From NCBI RefSeq assembly GCF_023065955.2, contig NW_026622997.1, positions 10,030,001-10,094,000 of the forward strand: 64,000 nucleotides of DNA, read 5' to 3'. A program made the position numbers and the translations under genes. The notes below the pieces were generated by a model. That model was not told where the DNA came from, did no database searches, and was given only the letters and a program-made list of their open reading frames with translations. Shown piece after piece: positions 30,607-40,514 of this stretch (position 1 is the stretch's first letter; the number at the start of each line of letters is the position of its first letter). Source of the DNA: Ursus arctos. Its lineage: Eukaryota > Chordata > Mammalia > Carnivora > Ursidae.

Positions 30607-31937
30607 ACAACAATCATTGTTCTGTGTCTGGATTTATTTATTATGGTTTCATATAAATGGATCGTACAATATGTGACCTCTTGGGTCTGACTTCCTTTAC
30701 TTAGCACAGTGTCTTGGAGGTACATCCACCGTGTACCAGATATCAGTACTGCAGTCCTTTTAATGGGTGAATATTTCCATTGGGTCCACATACCACCATT
30801 TTTTAATGCATTCATCTGTTGATGGGCGTTTGGGCTATTTCCATATTTTGGCTATTGCGTATAATGCTGCTATGAACATGTGTGTACATGTATTTGAGTC
30901 ATTGTTTTTAGCTTATTTGGGTATATACTAGGAGTGGAATTGCTGGGTCATATAATAATTCTGTGTTTAACTTTTTGAGGAAGTACCAAATTGTTTCCCA
31001 CAGTGGCTAAACCATTTTACATCCCCGCCAGCAATATATGAGGATTCTGTTTTTCCACTTCCTTGCTTGTTATATCTGTTTGCCTGGTATTGTTTTGTTT
31101 TGTTTTATAGTCATTGTAGTAGGTAAGAAGCAGTACCTCATTGTGGTTTTGATTTTTATTTCCCTAATGACCAATAATGTTAAACATCTTTTTTTTTTTT
31201 GTATATCTTCTTTAGAAAAGTGTCTAAGTTCTTGCTCATTTTAAAAATTGGATCGTTTGTCTTTTTGTTGCTGAGTTTGTAAGAAGTCTTTATATATTCT
31301 GGATGCTAGACCTTTATCAGATGTATGATTTGTAAATATTTTCTCCAGTTCTGTAGGTTCTCTTTTTGTTTCTTGATAATATCCTTTGAAGTGCAAAATT
31401 TTTAGATTTTAATGAAGTGCAATTTATCTGTTCTTTTTCTTTTGCACCTGCTTTTGGTGTCATAACTAAGACTCTATGGTCAAATCTAAGGTCAAGAAGA
31501 TGTACCCTTATGTTTTCTTCTAAGACTTTTGTGGTTTGGGCTCTTCTGTTTAGGCCATTGATCCATTTTGTGTTAATTTGTGTATATGATGTGAGGTGGA
31601 GGCCCATCTTTGTTCTTTTGCATGTGGATATCCAGCTGTTCCAGCACCATTTGTTGAAGAAACTATTCCTTCGCCATTGAAAGCTCTTGGCAGCTCTGTC
31701 AAAAATCAGTTGACCATAGATATGTTGGTTTATTTCTGAATTCTCAGTTCTATTCTGTTGTTCTATGTTTCTGTCCTCATCCCAGTATCACAGTGTTTTG
31801 AGTCCCCTAGCTTTGCGGTAAGTTTTAGAATTGGAAAGTGTAAGTCTTCTTCCAACTTGGTTCTTCATCTGTTCATTCTTTACTCTTTACTGTGAACATA
31901 CTGAAGTGTAATTTTTTTTTAAAGTTATTTTTTTCTT
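30395..31937 (-). mobile_element. L1 3' UTR and ORF2 end, antisense
   Basis: Landmarks in reverse order: 'AATAATTTATTGAGATGAAA' (3' UTR end), 'TGGGCTATTTCCATATTTTG', 'GGAATTGCTGGGTCATATAA', 'CTTTATATATTCTGGATGCT', 'CATGTGGATATCCAGCTGTT' and 'TAGCTTTGCGGTAAGTTTTA'. Less diverged than the LINE at 6680. The right side is interrupted by a SINE at 31938. Confidence 0.88.
31317..31607 (-). pseudogene. L1 ORF2 C-terminal remnant
   Basis: A 96-codon minus-strand frame that corresponds to the C-terminal end of L1 ORF2 protein. The peptide contains KWINGLNRRAQTTKVLEENI, MTPKAGAKEKEQINCTSLK and TYRTGENIYKSY, which align with the ORF2 tail past the reverse-transcriptase domain (segments of the type W-D-LNR-K-L-EENI, TPKA, K-F-K-T, P--WE-IF--Y-S). 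The frame is open only by chance survival. No endonuclease or reverse-transcriptase domain is present in frame here, so it has no activity. Confidence 0.7.
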
Positions 31938-32164
31938 GGGGCGCCTGGGTGGCACAGCGGTTAAGCGCCTGCCTTCGGCTCAGGGCGTGATCCTGGTGTT
32001 ATGGGATCGAGCCCCACATCAGGCTCTTCCGCTATGAGCCTGCTTCTTCCTTCCCACTTCCCCTGCTTGTGTTCCCTCTCTCGCTGGCTGTCTCTATCTC
32101 TGTCGAATAAATAAATAAAATCTTTAAAAAAATAAATAAATAAAAATAAAGTTATTTTTTTCTT
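31921..32164 (+). mobile_element. SINEC with perfect 17-bp target-site duplication
   Basis: The element is 31938-32147: head GGGGCGCCTGGGTGGCACAG, GGTTAAGCGCCTGCCTTCGG, B box TGGGATCGAGCC, body TCTTCCGCTATGAGCCTGCT, TCGCTGGCTGTCTCTATCTC, tail GAATAAATAAATAAAATC plus A-rich units. AAAGTTATTTTTTTCTT flanks it exactly (31921-31937, 32148-32164). The best-preserved SINE head in the window, and probably the youngest insertion. Confidence 0.98.
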
Positions 32165-33250
32165 AAGATTTTTTTCATTGACGTACTTTATCCTTATACT
32201 TTGTCTGCTCGTTTCTCTGTCTGTATCTATCTGTATTCCAGTCCTTTATTTTATCTATCAGTCCACTATTCACTGCCTTGCTTAAGAGATAGAGGATATT
32301 ATACGGTTGAACCCCCGTGTATCCTTTTTTGTTAGTTTCTTCCCTCTTTCCCTCCCTCCTGTGAGCAATCACTATTTTGAATTTTGTGTTATTACCTTGA
32401 TTTTCATTATAGATTTATTATGTACATTGTAAAAACAGGCTAACTTTCACTGGTTTTTATTATTTACAAATGGACTCATGCCATTCTTTTATGATTTCAC
32501 GTTTTCATGTAGCATTGTGAAGTTCATCTGTGTGGTCATGTGTCGAATTTTAGTTCAGTCACTTTTTTCACTACTTAAATTCTGTTGGATGAACATGCCA
32601 TGGTTTATTCATCTGGTTAATGGGCATTTGATTATTTCCAATTTTTTTTGCTGTCACAAATGCTATGGCTGAACATTCTTGTACATCCTATTTGTCTAGG
32701 TGTAAGAGCTTGTCTTAGGTATATTTTATTTAGCAGTGGATTTGCTAAGTTAATGAACAACTTTAGCTTTTTTGGTCATTACACAATCGTTCCCAAGAGC
32801 AGTTGGGCCAATTTACACCACCTGGGCCTTTGTGTGAAAGTTCTTGTTGCTCTGTATCCTCTTCAACGCTTGACCTCGTTCATGTTATTTTACTGCTCTG
32901 GTGGCCTTAAAATAGTAACTCATTATCATTTTGTTTGCACTTATCTGATTACTTTAAGATTGAACATATTTTTATATATTTATTTAACACTCAAAGTTTT
33001 TCTTTTCATTTCGGAATAGGGCTCACTTTTCTGTTCATCTCTTTTTTTAATTGATTGGTAGGAATTCTTTATTTTGAATGCTAATCATTTGTTATTTTTC
33101 TGTATTAACAATTGTATTCTCTAGGTGGCTTGTCTTTCTTTTCTATTTTTCAGTTGCTCTTTCATAAATGGAATATATGTTTTTCTTACTCTAGTAACTT
33201 TAGGTTTCTTTATATAACATCATTTTCCAAAAAAGTCACTTCGTCAGGGA
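32165..33250 (-). mobile_element. Ancient L1 3' region, antisense
   Basis: 'CCATGGTTTATTCATCTGG' with TTAATGGGCATTTGATTATT, 'CACAAATGCTATGGCTGAAC', 'TCTGTATCCTCTTCAACGCT' and 'GGTGGCTTGTCTTTC' follow the antisense L1 order (tttatccattc, gggcatttgggttg, aatgctgctatgaac, cacatcctcgccaac, gtctgtggcttgtc). The 123-codon plus-strand frame 32648-33019 is antisense to it. Confidence 0.65.
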
Positions 33251-33744
33251 GTGTGAGTGGGTGTAAGTTGACAGGTTCCATAAAGATAACCCTTCTGCTT
33301 GTCATGCTTGATTCTGGTGGTTTAAGTCTCTGATGTTATTGCTCTATCATTCATATTTTCAGCATGGGGATTCTAAATATTTAATGACTTTCAAACATCT
33401 ACGTTCTCTCTCCTAATGTTCTGTCAGATTTGGTCCCACCCCCCTGTGACAGTTTCTCTCGCTGGGAAGGTATGCTCTAGGATGCACTCGTTTGACTAGG
33501 GAACGTAGCTTGGAGCTTGCTTGGGGACTCCAGTTATACTACTTTGTACAGAATTTGACTAGTTTCCTGGTATACTTTTTAGTTCTCTCTAACCCTGTTT
33601 AGAATCCAAGTCACCCCCTTCAATATTCCTGTTATTGCAATGAAAATAAAGGTTTTGGTAACTTGATTTCAAGTTGTGGTATGTGTACATTTCTGATATT
33701 TTTGCAGCTGTGGTAATATGTACTCCATACTGTCTGTGGCATAA
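33251..33744. other. No gene recognised
   Basis: Unassigned; ends at the pyrimidine-rich tract that leads into the next SINE. Confidence 0.4.
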
Positions 33745-33965
33745 TTTCTTTTTCTTTTTTTTTTCTCTTCTTTTTCTTTTCTTTTCTTTTATTGTTTAGA
33801 GAGAGGGAGAGAGAGAAAGAGGCAGAGGCAGAAGGAGAGGGAGAGAGAAAATCTTAAGCAGGCTCCATGCTGGAGTATGGAGGCTTGATCCCACTACCCT
33901 GAGATCATGACCTGAGCCAAAATCAAGAGTCAGACGCCTAACCAACTGTGCCACCTGGGCGCCCC
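33745..33965 (-). mobile_element. SINEC, older type, with expanded (TTTTC)n tail
   Basis: The SINE body is 33795-33965, reversed: GAGAGAGGGAGAGAGAGAAA, ATCTTAAGCAGGCTCCATGC, CATGACCTGAGCCAAAATCA, head ending TGTGCCACCTGGGCGCCCC. Its oligo(A) tail (here T/C-rich at 33745-33790) has expanded into CTTTT units. The target-site duplication is not clear. A 119-codon minus-strand frame, 33796-34155, runs out of the SINE and is not a gene. Confidence 0.92.
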
Positions 33966-34369
33966 ATTTTGTTGTTTTTGGTTTTGTTTGGGAGGGGGAG
34001 ATAATTTCTATATGTAGGAGACTTCTGGATAGCAGAGAATCTGCCCTGTGCAGTGTTTTCAGTGTGTAAGGGCTTCTGTATTTGGCAGATATGAAGCACT
34101 TGTCATTTAATTTCCCCAGCCCTTCTCCCATTGGATGTGGACTGAATTTTTCCATTTTCAGCTTTTTTTTTTTCTTCTGTTTTTTCTCCCATTCCTGAAA
34201 CAGTAACCCCTATAAGACAATTCGGCCATTAGCTTTTAATGCTGATAGAATAGTTTAGAATTTCCCAATAAGGGGTTTGGATTAGAAAGAAATGGAGATT
34301 TGACAAGTTTAGATTGTTGCAAATGGTCATTTCATTAGACTCTATTATTATTCCCCGTTTGTCCCCCCT
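33966..34369. other. No gene recognised
   Basis: Starts with T/G-rich DNA including a GGGAGGGGGAG block at 33990; no identifiable element. Confidence 0.4.
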
Positions 34370-34700
34370 TCCCTGTATGCATACACTTTGCCCCCATGAC
34401 TTTGAAGCACTTCCCACTGTGGGAGGAGTAGGTTTTTCAGCCCTGTTGATTTTTTGGGTTGGTCATGTGACTGCTTTGGCTAAAGGGATATTAGCAGATG
34501 TGATATGAAAAGAGGATGAAATGTCCTCCACAGTTGGTTTTGCCCTTTTTTGCTTCCCCCCTTTTTGATGAGATATACCTGCATAGCCTGCTTGCTCTAG
34601 AACAGTAAGAAGCATGTAGAGTGGAGCTGAAGCCCAGCCCAGTCTGGCCTCCCTGAGCGCCGGTCAAGCCCCAGCTGCATAGATGCGTGGTTGTGGTTGT
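34370..34700 (+). mobile_element. Possible old interspersed repeat, family unresolved
   Basis: 'GGTTGGTCATGTGACTGCTT' with TGGCTAAAGGGATATTAGCA, then 'GATGTGATATGAAAAGAGG' and 'CCCAGCCCAGTCTGGCC', resembles a dispersed mammalian repeat (familiar order: cagtcacatgacttgctttg, ggccaatgggacgttagcag, gtgaagccc). I cannot assign it to a named family, and it has no coding frame. Confidence 0.35.
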
Positions 34701-35226
34701 ACACCACAGGTTTGTACGCTGAGATTGTGCAGTGGTTTGTCCATCCGCAGTAGCTGGCTGATAAGATGTACATTGTGGTTGTTCTGTGTGTTTTTTTCTC
34801 AGTTTATGCAGGGCTCATAGGTACTTAAGATTCTTCCGATACATTTCACAGGATTGACTTATTTCTCAAGTTTTCCTTACCACCTCCCTTTTTAACTTAG
34901 TGAGAAAGATGGTTGAAAAGGCTTGAGTCTTTCTACCCATCCCCTTGCTCTGAAGCCATTGCAGTTGTTTCCTAGTATTTTAGTGTATGCTGTGGTGGTT
35001 TCCTAAACCAGACAGGGATTAGGGGTGGGATTTATCTGGAAAATTCTCCCCAGGGGATTTTTAAAAAATGCTACTGACATGGAGGATTGCGTGTGTGCGT
35101 GTCTGTGCGTGTGAGCATGTGTGTGCACACCTGTGTATATGTACACATTCTCATTATAACCTTTTTAAAGTTTTAGTGCTAGGTGTCTGACTTCAATCAG
35201 TCTCAGGTGAAAAGTCTGAGATCACT
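34701..35226. other. No gene recognised; degenerate GT/CA tract
   Basis: An imperfect GTGTGCGTGTCTGTGCGTGT-type tract at 35090-35147 ends in TGTGTATATGTACACA. Nothing else identifiable. Confidence 0.45.
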
Positions 35227-35345
35227 AGAATGTAAGCCTCATGACAGCAGGAAATTTTTTGGTTTTGACCACCATTGTATTTCCGGTTCCTAGAACAATG
35301 CCTAGCACATGGTAGACGCTCAATATACATATTATGAAATTAACG
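35227..35345 (+). mobile_element. L2 3' end
   Basis: 'TAGAATGTAAGCCTCATGAC' at its left edge, then 'ACCATTGTATTTCCGGTTCC', 'TAGAACAATGCCTAGCACAT' and 'GGTAGACGCTCAATATACAT' match the L2 3' terminus (agaatgtaagctccatgagg, tgtatccccagcgcc, agcacagtgcctggcacat, agtaggcgctcaataaat). Confidence 0.7.
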
Positions 35346-35519
35346 ATGGGGATTGAGTGGGTGGACCCCTCCTTCTTCATCCTGATGTTAATTGTTCTTT
35401 CTCCAGGCTTACTGAAACAATAAAGTGTGGAGGGAAACCACCCTATTTTCCCAGCCCAGATCCTGGCCTGTCTGTTCTCAGCTGCACAGTCTAGTCCCTA
35501 AATTAACAGAAAGATGCAG

Positions 35520-35700
35520 TGGAAGGTGCAGGGCTTCAGAGAGAAGATCTGCCTATAGTCAGTCCTGGCCACTTGTTGCTCCACAAATTTTGGGCAGGTC
35601 CTGAGGGTCTGTTTCTTCATCTATAAACTGATGAAGAAACAGATGATATAAACTCCTTAGATTTCTTTTTAGCTCTCAGATCCTATGTTTTGGTCTCTTA
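35520..35700 (+). mobile_element. MIR fragment containing a 14-bp hairpin
   Basis: 'AGTCAGTCCTGGCCACTTGT', 'TTTTGGGCAGGTCCTGAGGG' and 'CTGTTTCTTCATCTATAAAC' follow the MIR core. Right after the core, the sequence folds back perfectly: 35608-35621 pairs with 35630-35643 across an 8-nt loop. That fold-back is not part of the usual MIR text. Confidence 0.6.
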
Positions 35701-36794
35701 AACAAGCCAGAGATTTTTAATATTAGTAAAACCCACAGGGAATTGTGCTTTGTTTCATAGCACCACATGGAAAATTGCAAACAGCAGGACTTTGGTGTAT
35801 ATGGTTGGTTAATCAGGTTTCTTCCCCACACCCCCTTAAAGAAACTCTCAGAGTTAAAGAAAAAAAAAAGGAATTCTCATATAATTGAATTTTGTTTAAA
35901 CTATTTATGAAACTCTTGCTTCATGGGATCACCGCAGCTTTGCAGGCAGGTAGCGATGTGCTCCTCAATGGCTCAATTTTATTTTCTCCCTTGCAAAAAG
36001 GCAATTTAGAAGGTTAGGAATTATTTATGGTACTGTGGGGATAAACACAATCTGCTAAGTTATTTTTCTTATATCTTTTTTTTTTTTTTAAAGATTTGTT
36101 TCTGTAATTTAGGTTAGAAGCAGTATCTTCATAAAATAGCCCTGTAATATCCACGGGTAAAATGAAGTAATGTCATTAGGCAAAATTTATACCAGATTTT
36201 CAAATTTTTTTTTTTAATTGACATAATTCAGGATTTTGTCAAATGTAACATTTCTCAAAGTGTATGACATAGAACACTGGGTATTCTTAGGTTTCATACA
36301 GGAAAAGTTTTGCTATTCAACTAGGTATGGAAATTAACGAGTTGACAACGTCCTATAGCTCTCTTTAGCAGAGAGCATCTCTGAGCTAGGAAGAGCTAGC
36401 TCCATGCAAGGATAGAGTGAGCAACATTTCCAAACTTAATTGATCACAGAATCTCTTTATGAAATGAACCCTTTTGTGGAATGTGTTCTAAGAAGGACAC
36501 TTAAGGAAATCTTGTCCGTTTGTTACCTGGGGTTGACAGCAAACTAGGAGGCTAATAAAAGTGTGCTGGGGGGAAGTAATGACAAAGTATGGTAAGATAT
36601 TCTTTGTAATTTTACCTTGAGGAGTGTCTTCAATATGAAGGAAAGCAGCTGATGTTAGCATACATAATTTAGAACATTCATTTAGCATTTTACACTGTTC
36701 GTCTGTGGAGCCCTGGGAATTGAGGGGTTTAGGGCTTTGAAGGCATTAGGAAGGAAGAGCTCTCGAAATCCATTATTTGATACTTCCATTTATT
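35701..36794. other. No gene recognised; possible SINE-tail remnant
   Basis: A run of T (36076-36089) followed by AAAGATTTG resembles the last ~25 bp of a reversed SINEC, but nothing more is attached. The minus-strand frame 36488-36688 has no known motif. Confidence 0.4.
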
Positions 36795-37400
36795 AGAATC
36801 AGCCTTCCTTCTCTCTGTCCATTCCTTCAGCAAACACTTATTACGTATCTGAGTGGCAGGCACCATGGTAGGTGTTGCAGATAAAGAGATCATTTCTGCC
36901 TTCGAGGTACTTACAGTGCAGTGGTAGGGACTGAGGTCATCTACTCTCTCCATGGTGCTGTGATAACAACTGAAGGAAGAAACCATTCCTTGAGAGAAAG
37001 GGGAGCAGGTTAGACGATAGTGATAGAATGAGGAGATCTTTTCCAAGCAGAGAGACTAGCTTGTTCGGAGACGTGTGTGTTCTGGGAAAACTGGTTAGTA
37101 TGGAATACTGGTAAAACCAAAGGCATGGGAACTAAGTAGAGGAGGCAGAAAACCTCCTTGGCCGTGGTCAGCTCTGGAAGGGTTTGGAGGGAAAATAAAA
37201 GACCTTACATCTCATCCTTCTGCCAGTAGCAAGTGATTGAGAGATTTTGAAGTAGGAGAAAGATGTGATCAGGTTTGTGTTTTAGAAATTAGCATTACTG
37301 TGGAGAGTGAGTTGAAGAAATGCAAGTTCAAAGTCAGAGGGAGCAGGTGAATGGTTTAGACTCTAAATGATGAAAGCGATAGCTGAAGCAGTGGCAGGAG
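36795..37400 (-). mobile_element. L2 3' region, antisense
   Basis: 'CAAACACTTATTACGTATCT' with GAGTGGCAGGCACCATGGTA, 'TCTGCCTTCGAGGTACTTAC', and further in 'AGTAGGAGAAAGATGTGATC' and 'AGCATTACTGTGGAGAGTG' follow the reversed L2 3' UTR into its upstream segment (caaatatttattgagcgcc, aggcactgttctagg, ccctcatggagcttac, gtgacatgatctg). The minus-strand frame 36729-37046 lies in it and is broken. Confidence 0.6.
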
Positions 37401-37469
37401 GGAGAGAAAGGGACCAGATTGGAGTGAATTTATGAGTTATTGCTAGGCTTTGTGTGCCTGGGGGCCACA

Positions 37470-37590
37470 TTCTTAGAGTGATGAAGAGGTCATAGACTTA
37501 GGAATCGGGTAGTCCTGGGTTCACCTTTCCTAGGCATAAGTGATACACAGAATCTTTGGGCATGTTTGCCACTCTATGCCCTCCAGAGAA
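37470..37590 (+). mobile_element. Possible MIR fragment
   Basis: 'GGTCATAGACTTAGGAATCG' with GGTAGTCCTGGGTTCACC and 'GAATCTTTGGGCATGTTTGC' loosely follows MIR head and core. Confidence 0.35.
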
Positions 37591-38424
37591 TGGTAAGTGA
37601 ATTCCATGGCCCCTATCCCCTACCTTCCCTACCTTCTTTCTATATGATCAGTTACCTGAGCCATAAGTAACTAGCATAACTTCTTTCTCATCATGGAAGC
37701 ATTTTTTAAGAAAGAGAGGAGGCAATCAAAGCCAGATCTCTTCTAAAGTTAAAAAAGCAACATTTTCTTCCTGTCTTGAAGAGAGCTTTTCTGAATTGGG
37801 TAGGCTCTGAGCTGTATAAAACCTGTCTTCACTCCTGGATCAAATGCATGTGGTGAGTTGGCTCTTAGGTCTTCCTAGAAGATTATTCTGACTCTCTTTG
37901 GACAGGCTCTCTGTGTAACTACTCTGAGTCCAAGTGTATTTCCCTCCTGGAGAGTAACTGGTTGATGAGTAGTCTACACTGGTTGGCTGGCACAGAGATT
38001 ATGTCTCTGTCTGAGCAGACCTGAATAACTCCCTTTCTTTGGGTATGGGACTTTTTTCTTCCCCCCCTGTGGGGGAGGTGGCTATGGGATTTTTAAATTG
38101 ATTTGTTTAACTGTATCATTTTTTCCTTGTCCATGGCTGTTATTTCTCTGTTGGCCATTGAGGGTGCTGGCCACTGGAGCTCCTCATTACTTGCACTTAC
38201 ATCCTTTGTCAGTATCTTGGTGGTGCATTGAATAGTAGACATGGGGAGAAGCTGGCAACATGAAAGGACAGCATCTCATAGGACTTGTTGATTCTGATAC
38301 TTACTAGCTACTGCTGACTGGTTTCCTCAACCATCATAGGGTAGATATGCTTGTGTCTACAGAAAATATCAGGGGGTTTAGACCAGAAAGGTGTACTTTC
38401 ATTGACAAACACATTTATTACTCA
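37591..38424. other. No gene recognised
   Basis: 0.8 kb with no identifiable element and no long frame on either strand; a CCCCCCTGTGGGGGAGG inverted patch at 38062-38078 is the only local structure. Confidence 0.4.
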
Positions 38425-38565
38425 ACATCCCTGAATTCCAGTACGTCATCTATAAAATGAGAATGGTAGTATGCACCTCTTTGGTTTGGGTTGAAGAATA
38501 AGTCAATTAATGCATATAATATGTTTAGTGGAGTATTTGGTGCCTCAAGAAGCGTTAGATCCATT
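38425..38565 (+). mobile_element. MIR 3' half
   Basis: 'CATCTATAAAATGAGAATGG' followed by TAGTATGCACCTC, 'GAAGAATAAGTCAATTAATG' and 'GTGGAGTATTTGGTGCCTC' follow MIR core and tail. Confidence 0.6.
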
Positions 38566-39039
38566 CTCTCCTCACTTTAACCTTTCCATCCTTAAGAGAG
38601 GAAAAGTTGGAAGCTTCAGATTTCATTAAGTCTGAATCCCCTGAAAGTACATGTCACTTTTTCATCTGTTTGTGAAAGGACGTTTAGGGTGGGGGGATGG
38701 TGAGAGAGAGTAATTACAGTTTTCATTAGATTCTCAAATGGTTCTGTGGCTTTAAAAAGATAAGAGCCACTGATCTAGTCTAACTACCTTTATTTTGCAT
38801 ACGAGGAACTAGAATTGCTTAATGGGGCAATTTTAGGTATGTGTGATAGAGAATCAAATGCAGATATGATTTTGAGGGGCACTGAACAATTTCTGACTAA
38901 TAATGCTTTCTCCTTTACGGATGTTATTCAGACAAGTGCAGTTTGTTACTTGAAGGTATTTGTTACCCAGATGGGTAGAACATTCATCCGATGTTTATTG
39001 AGGAAAGGGTGAGGAAGGCAGGTAACATTTGATGGAAGG
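38566..39039. other. No gene recognised
   Basis: Contains a small GGGTGGGGGGATGG patch near 38690 and a 65-codon plus-strand frame (38815-39012) with no known domain. 38770-38835 may be a reversed MIR scrap. Confidence 0.4.
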
Positions 39040-39437
39040 GTAGATGCTTGGCAAGAGATGAGTAAGGCGGAGCTCCTGTCTGCAAGGAGCTGATGGTCTA
39101 ATAAAGGGTAAAATCACACACATAGCCCCAGAGACAAAGTCCTCGTGCCAGGTGGTAAGGAGGGTTCAGGGAAGTTGTCCCGGAAGAGTTACTCTGAAGA
39201 GGTGTTCTTTCACCTTGATCTTGAAGAATGAGTAGGATCTTGCCCCAGAGCAAGAGGAAATAGAGGGCCTTCTAGGCAGAGGGGGCAGCATGTTCAAAGA
39301 TACAGACTTCTAAAGGGTTTGGAATGTTTGAGGACAGAGACTTTTGATGTGATTGGAGCAGTATGTGTTGGGGGACAGATCCAGAGGGGCCTATAGTGTG
39401 ATGGGCTTTTTGGCAAAATTAAGTAGCGTGGGCTTGG
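39040..39437 (-). mobile_element. L2, antisense, left part
   Basis: 'AGGAGCTGATGGTCTAATAA', 'CTTGATCTTGAAGAATGAGT', 'GGCCTTCTAGGCAGAGGGGG' with CAGCATGTTCAAAG, and 'GGCAAAATTAAGTAGCGTGG' follow the reversed L2 3' UTR (aaggagctcacagtct, tgagacctgaatgatgag, attccaggcagaggga). The rest of this element continues at 40515 beyond an L1 insertion. Confidence 0.7.
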
Positions 39438-39563
39438 TAACTATGATTATTGCAGCCAGTACAGATTTATTTGGGAGGGAGAGGGGATAGCCGAGTGGAA
39501 GAAGGTGTCCTGTCCATTTACTACATAATTTTATTTTTTAGGTAACACATTCACTTGGGGTTT

Positions 39564-39572
39564 GGTGTGTTT

Positions 39573-39615
<43 letters not shown>

Positions 39616-39620
39616 GTGTA
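39564..39620 (+). repeat. (GT)n microsatellite, imperfect right side
   Basis: Pure TG core at about 39573-39603, then GTATGTGTATGTGTGTGTA. It opens the short 39578-39775 frame, which is not a gene. Confidence 0.95.
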
Positions 39621-40029
39621 TTCTCCCCTCTACTGCTTTTGCTTCTGATGTTTCTTCTTTTTGTATCCTTGTAGTTTTGAAAAGCAACTCAAATATATAT
39701 TCTTTTTTTTCCTTCTTGAAAACAAATAGCGTACTATTTTACATCTTTTTTTTTTTCACTTACAGTGTACTTTAGAGATCTTTGTATGTTGGAAAGCATA
39801 CTCATTTCTATTCACAGCTGTCTGGTTTTCCATTGCGTGTATGAGCCATAATGTTTTTTAACTAGTGCTGAGTTAGTGGGCGTTTTGTATGGTTTCCAAT
39901 CTTTTGCTATTAAAAACAGTGTTTCAGTGAATTACTCTGTATACATGTCACATTTCATATGCAAATATCTCTATGGGATTTGTTCCTTCAAGTGGAATTG
40001 CTAGGTCAAACCGTGTATGCAATATAAAA

Positions 40030-40255
40030 AAATTATAATTTTTAAATATATACATATATTTACTTTTAATTTTAGTATAGTTAACATGCAACGTTATATT
40101 AGTTTCAGGGGTACACTATAGTGATTCAACAATTCTATATGTTACTCAGTGCTCCTCATGGTAAGTGTACTCTTTAATTCCTGTCACCTATTTCACCCAT
40201 CCCCACAGCATTTGCCTCTCAAGTAGACTTGATGGATAACCACGTCAGGCTGCCT
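40030..40255 (-). mobile_element. Younger L1 3' UTR fragment, antisense, nested
   Basis: 'TTTAATTTTAGTATAGTTAA' with CATGCAACGTTATATTAG, 'GTTTCAGGGGTACACTATAG', 'TGATTCAACAATTCTATATG' and 'CTCAGTGCTCCTCATGGTAA' are the reversed 3' UTR of a carnivore-type L1. No clear target-site duplication. Confidence 0.7.
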
Positions 40256-40514
40256 GTTTCCCTTCTCACCTGTGATGTGTGAGAGTACTTACTTCCTCGC
40301 ACCTCTGCCAACATGTGTGTGATTGAGCGTTGGGATGTTTGCTAATCTGACAAATGAAAACTGTGTCTCAAGGTCATTTTAATTTGTATTTCTTGTGAGG
40401 GACAGCTAAGCATCTTTTCATATATATATGTATATATGAGATATTTTAATTTTATTTTCTATGAACAGTTCTTATATCTCTTGCTCATTTTTTCCTTACT
40501 AGAGGTTTTTTTAA

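Larger units (their letters stand above)
39440..40514 (-). mobile_element. Old L1 3' region, antisense, inserted into L2
   Basis: 'TTCCAATCTTTTGCTATTAA', 'AAGTGGAATTGCTAGGTCAA', 'CACCTCTGCCAACATGTG' and 'TTTAATTTGTATTTCTTGTG' are ordered reversed L1 landmarks. A younger L1 3' end (40030-40255) interrupts it, and it in turn interrupts the L2 copy around it. Confidence 0.75.

Noticed and set aside
31938..32147. SINE heads as functional tRNA genes
   Set aside because: A- and B-box-like text is present, but the acceptor stem and 3' end of a tRNA are missing. They are tRNA-derived SINE promoters.
32648..33019. 123-codon plus-strand frame with membrane-like stretches
   Set aside because: It is antisense to an ancient L1, and the T-rich strand gives Phe/Leu/Ile-rich translations.
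33796..34155. 119-codon minus-strand frame
   Set aside because: Begins outside and ends inside a SINEC; the Leu/Ser-rich end is the translated GA tract.
36076..36105. A 5'-truncated SINEC of about 25 bp
   Set aside because: Only a T run and AAAGATTTG are present, with no target-site duplication, so it cannot be told from chance poly(T).
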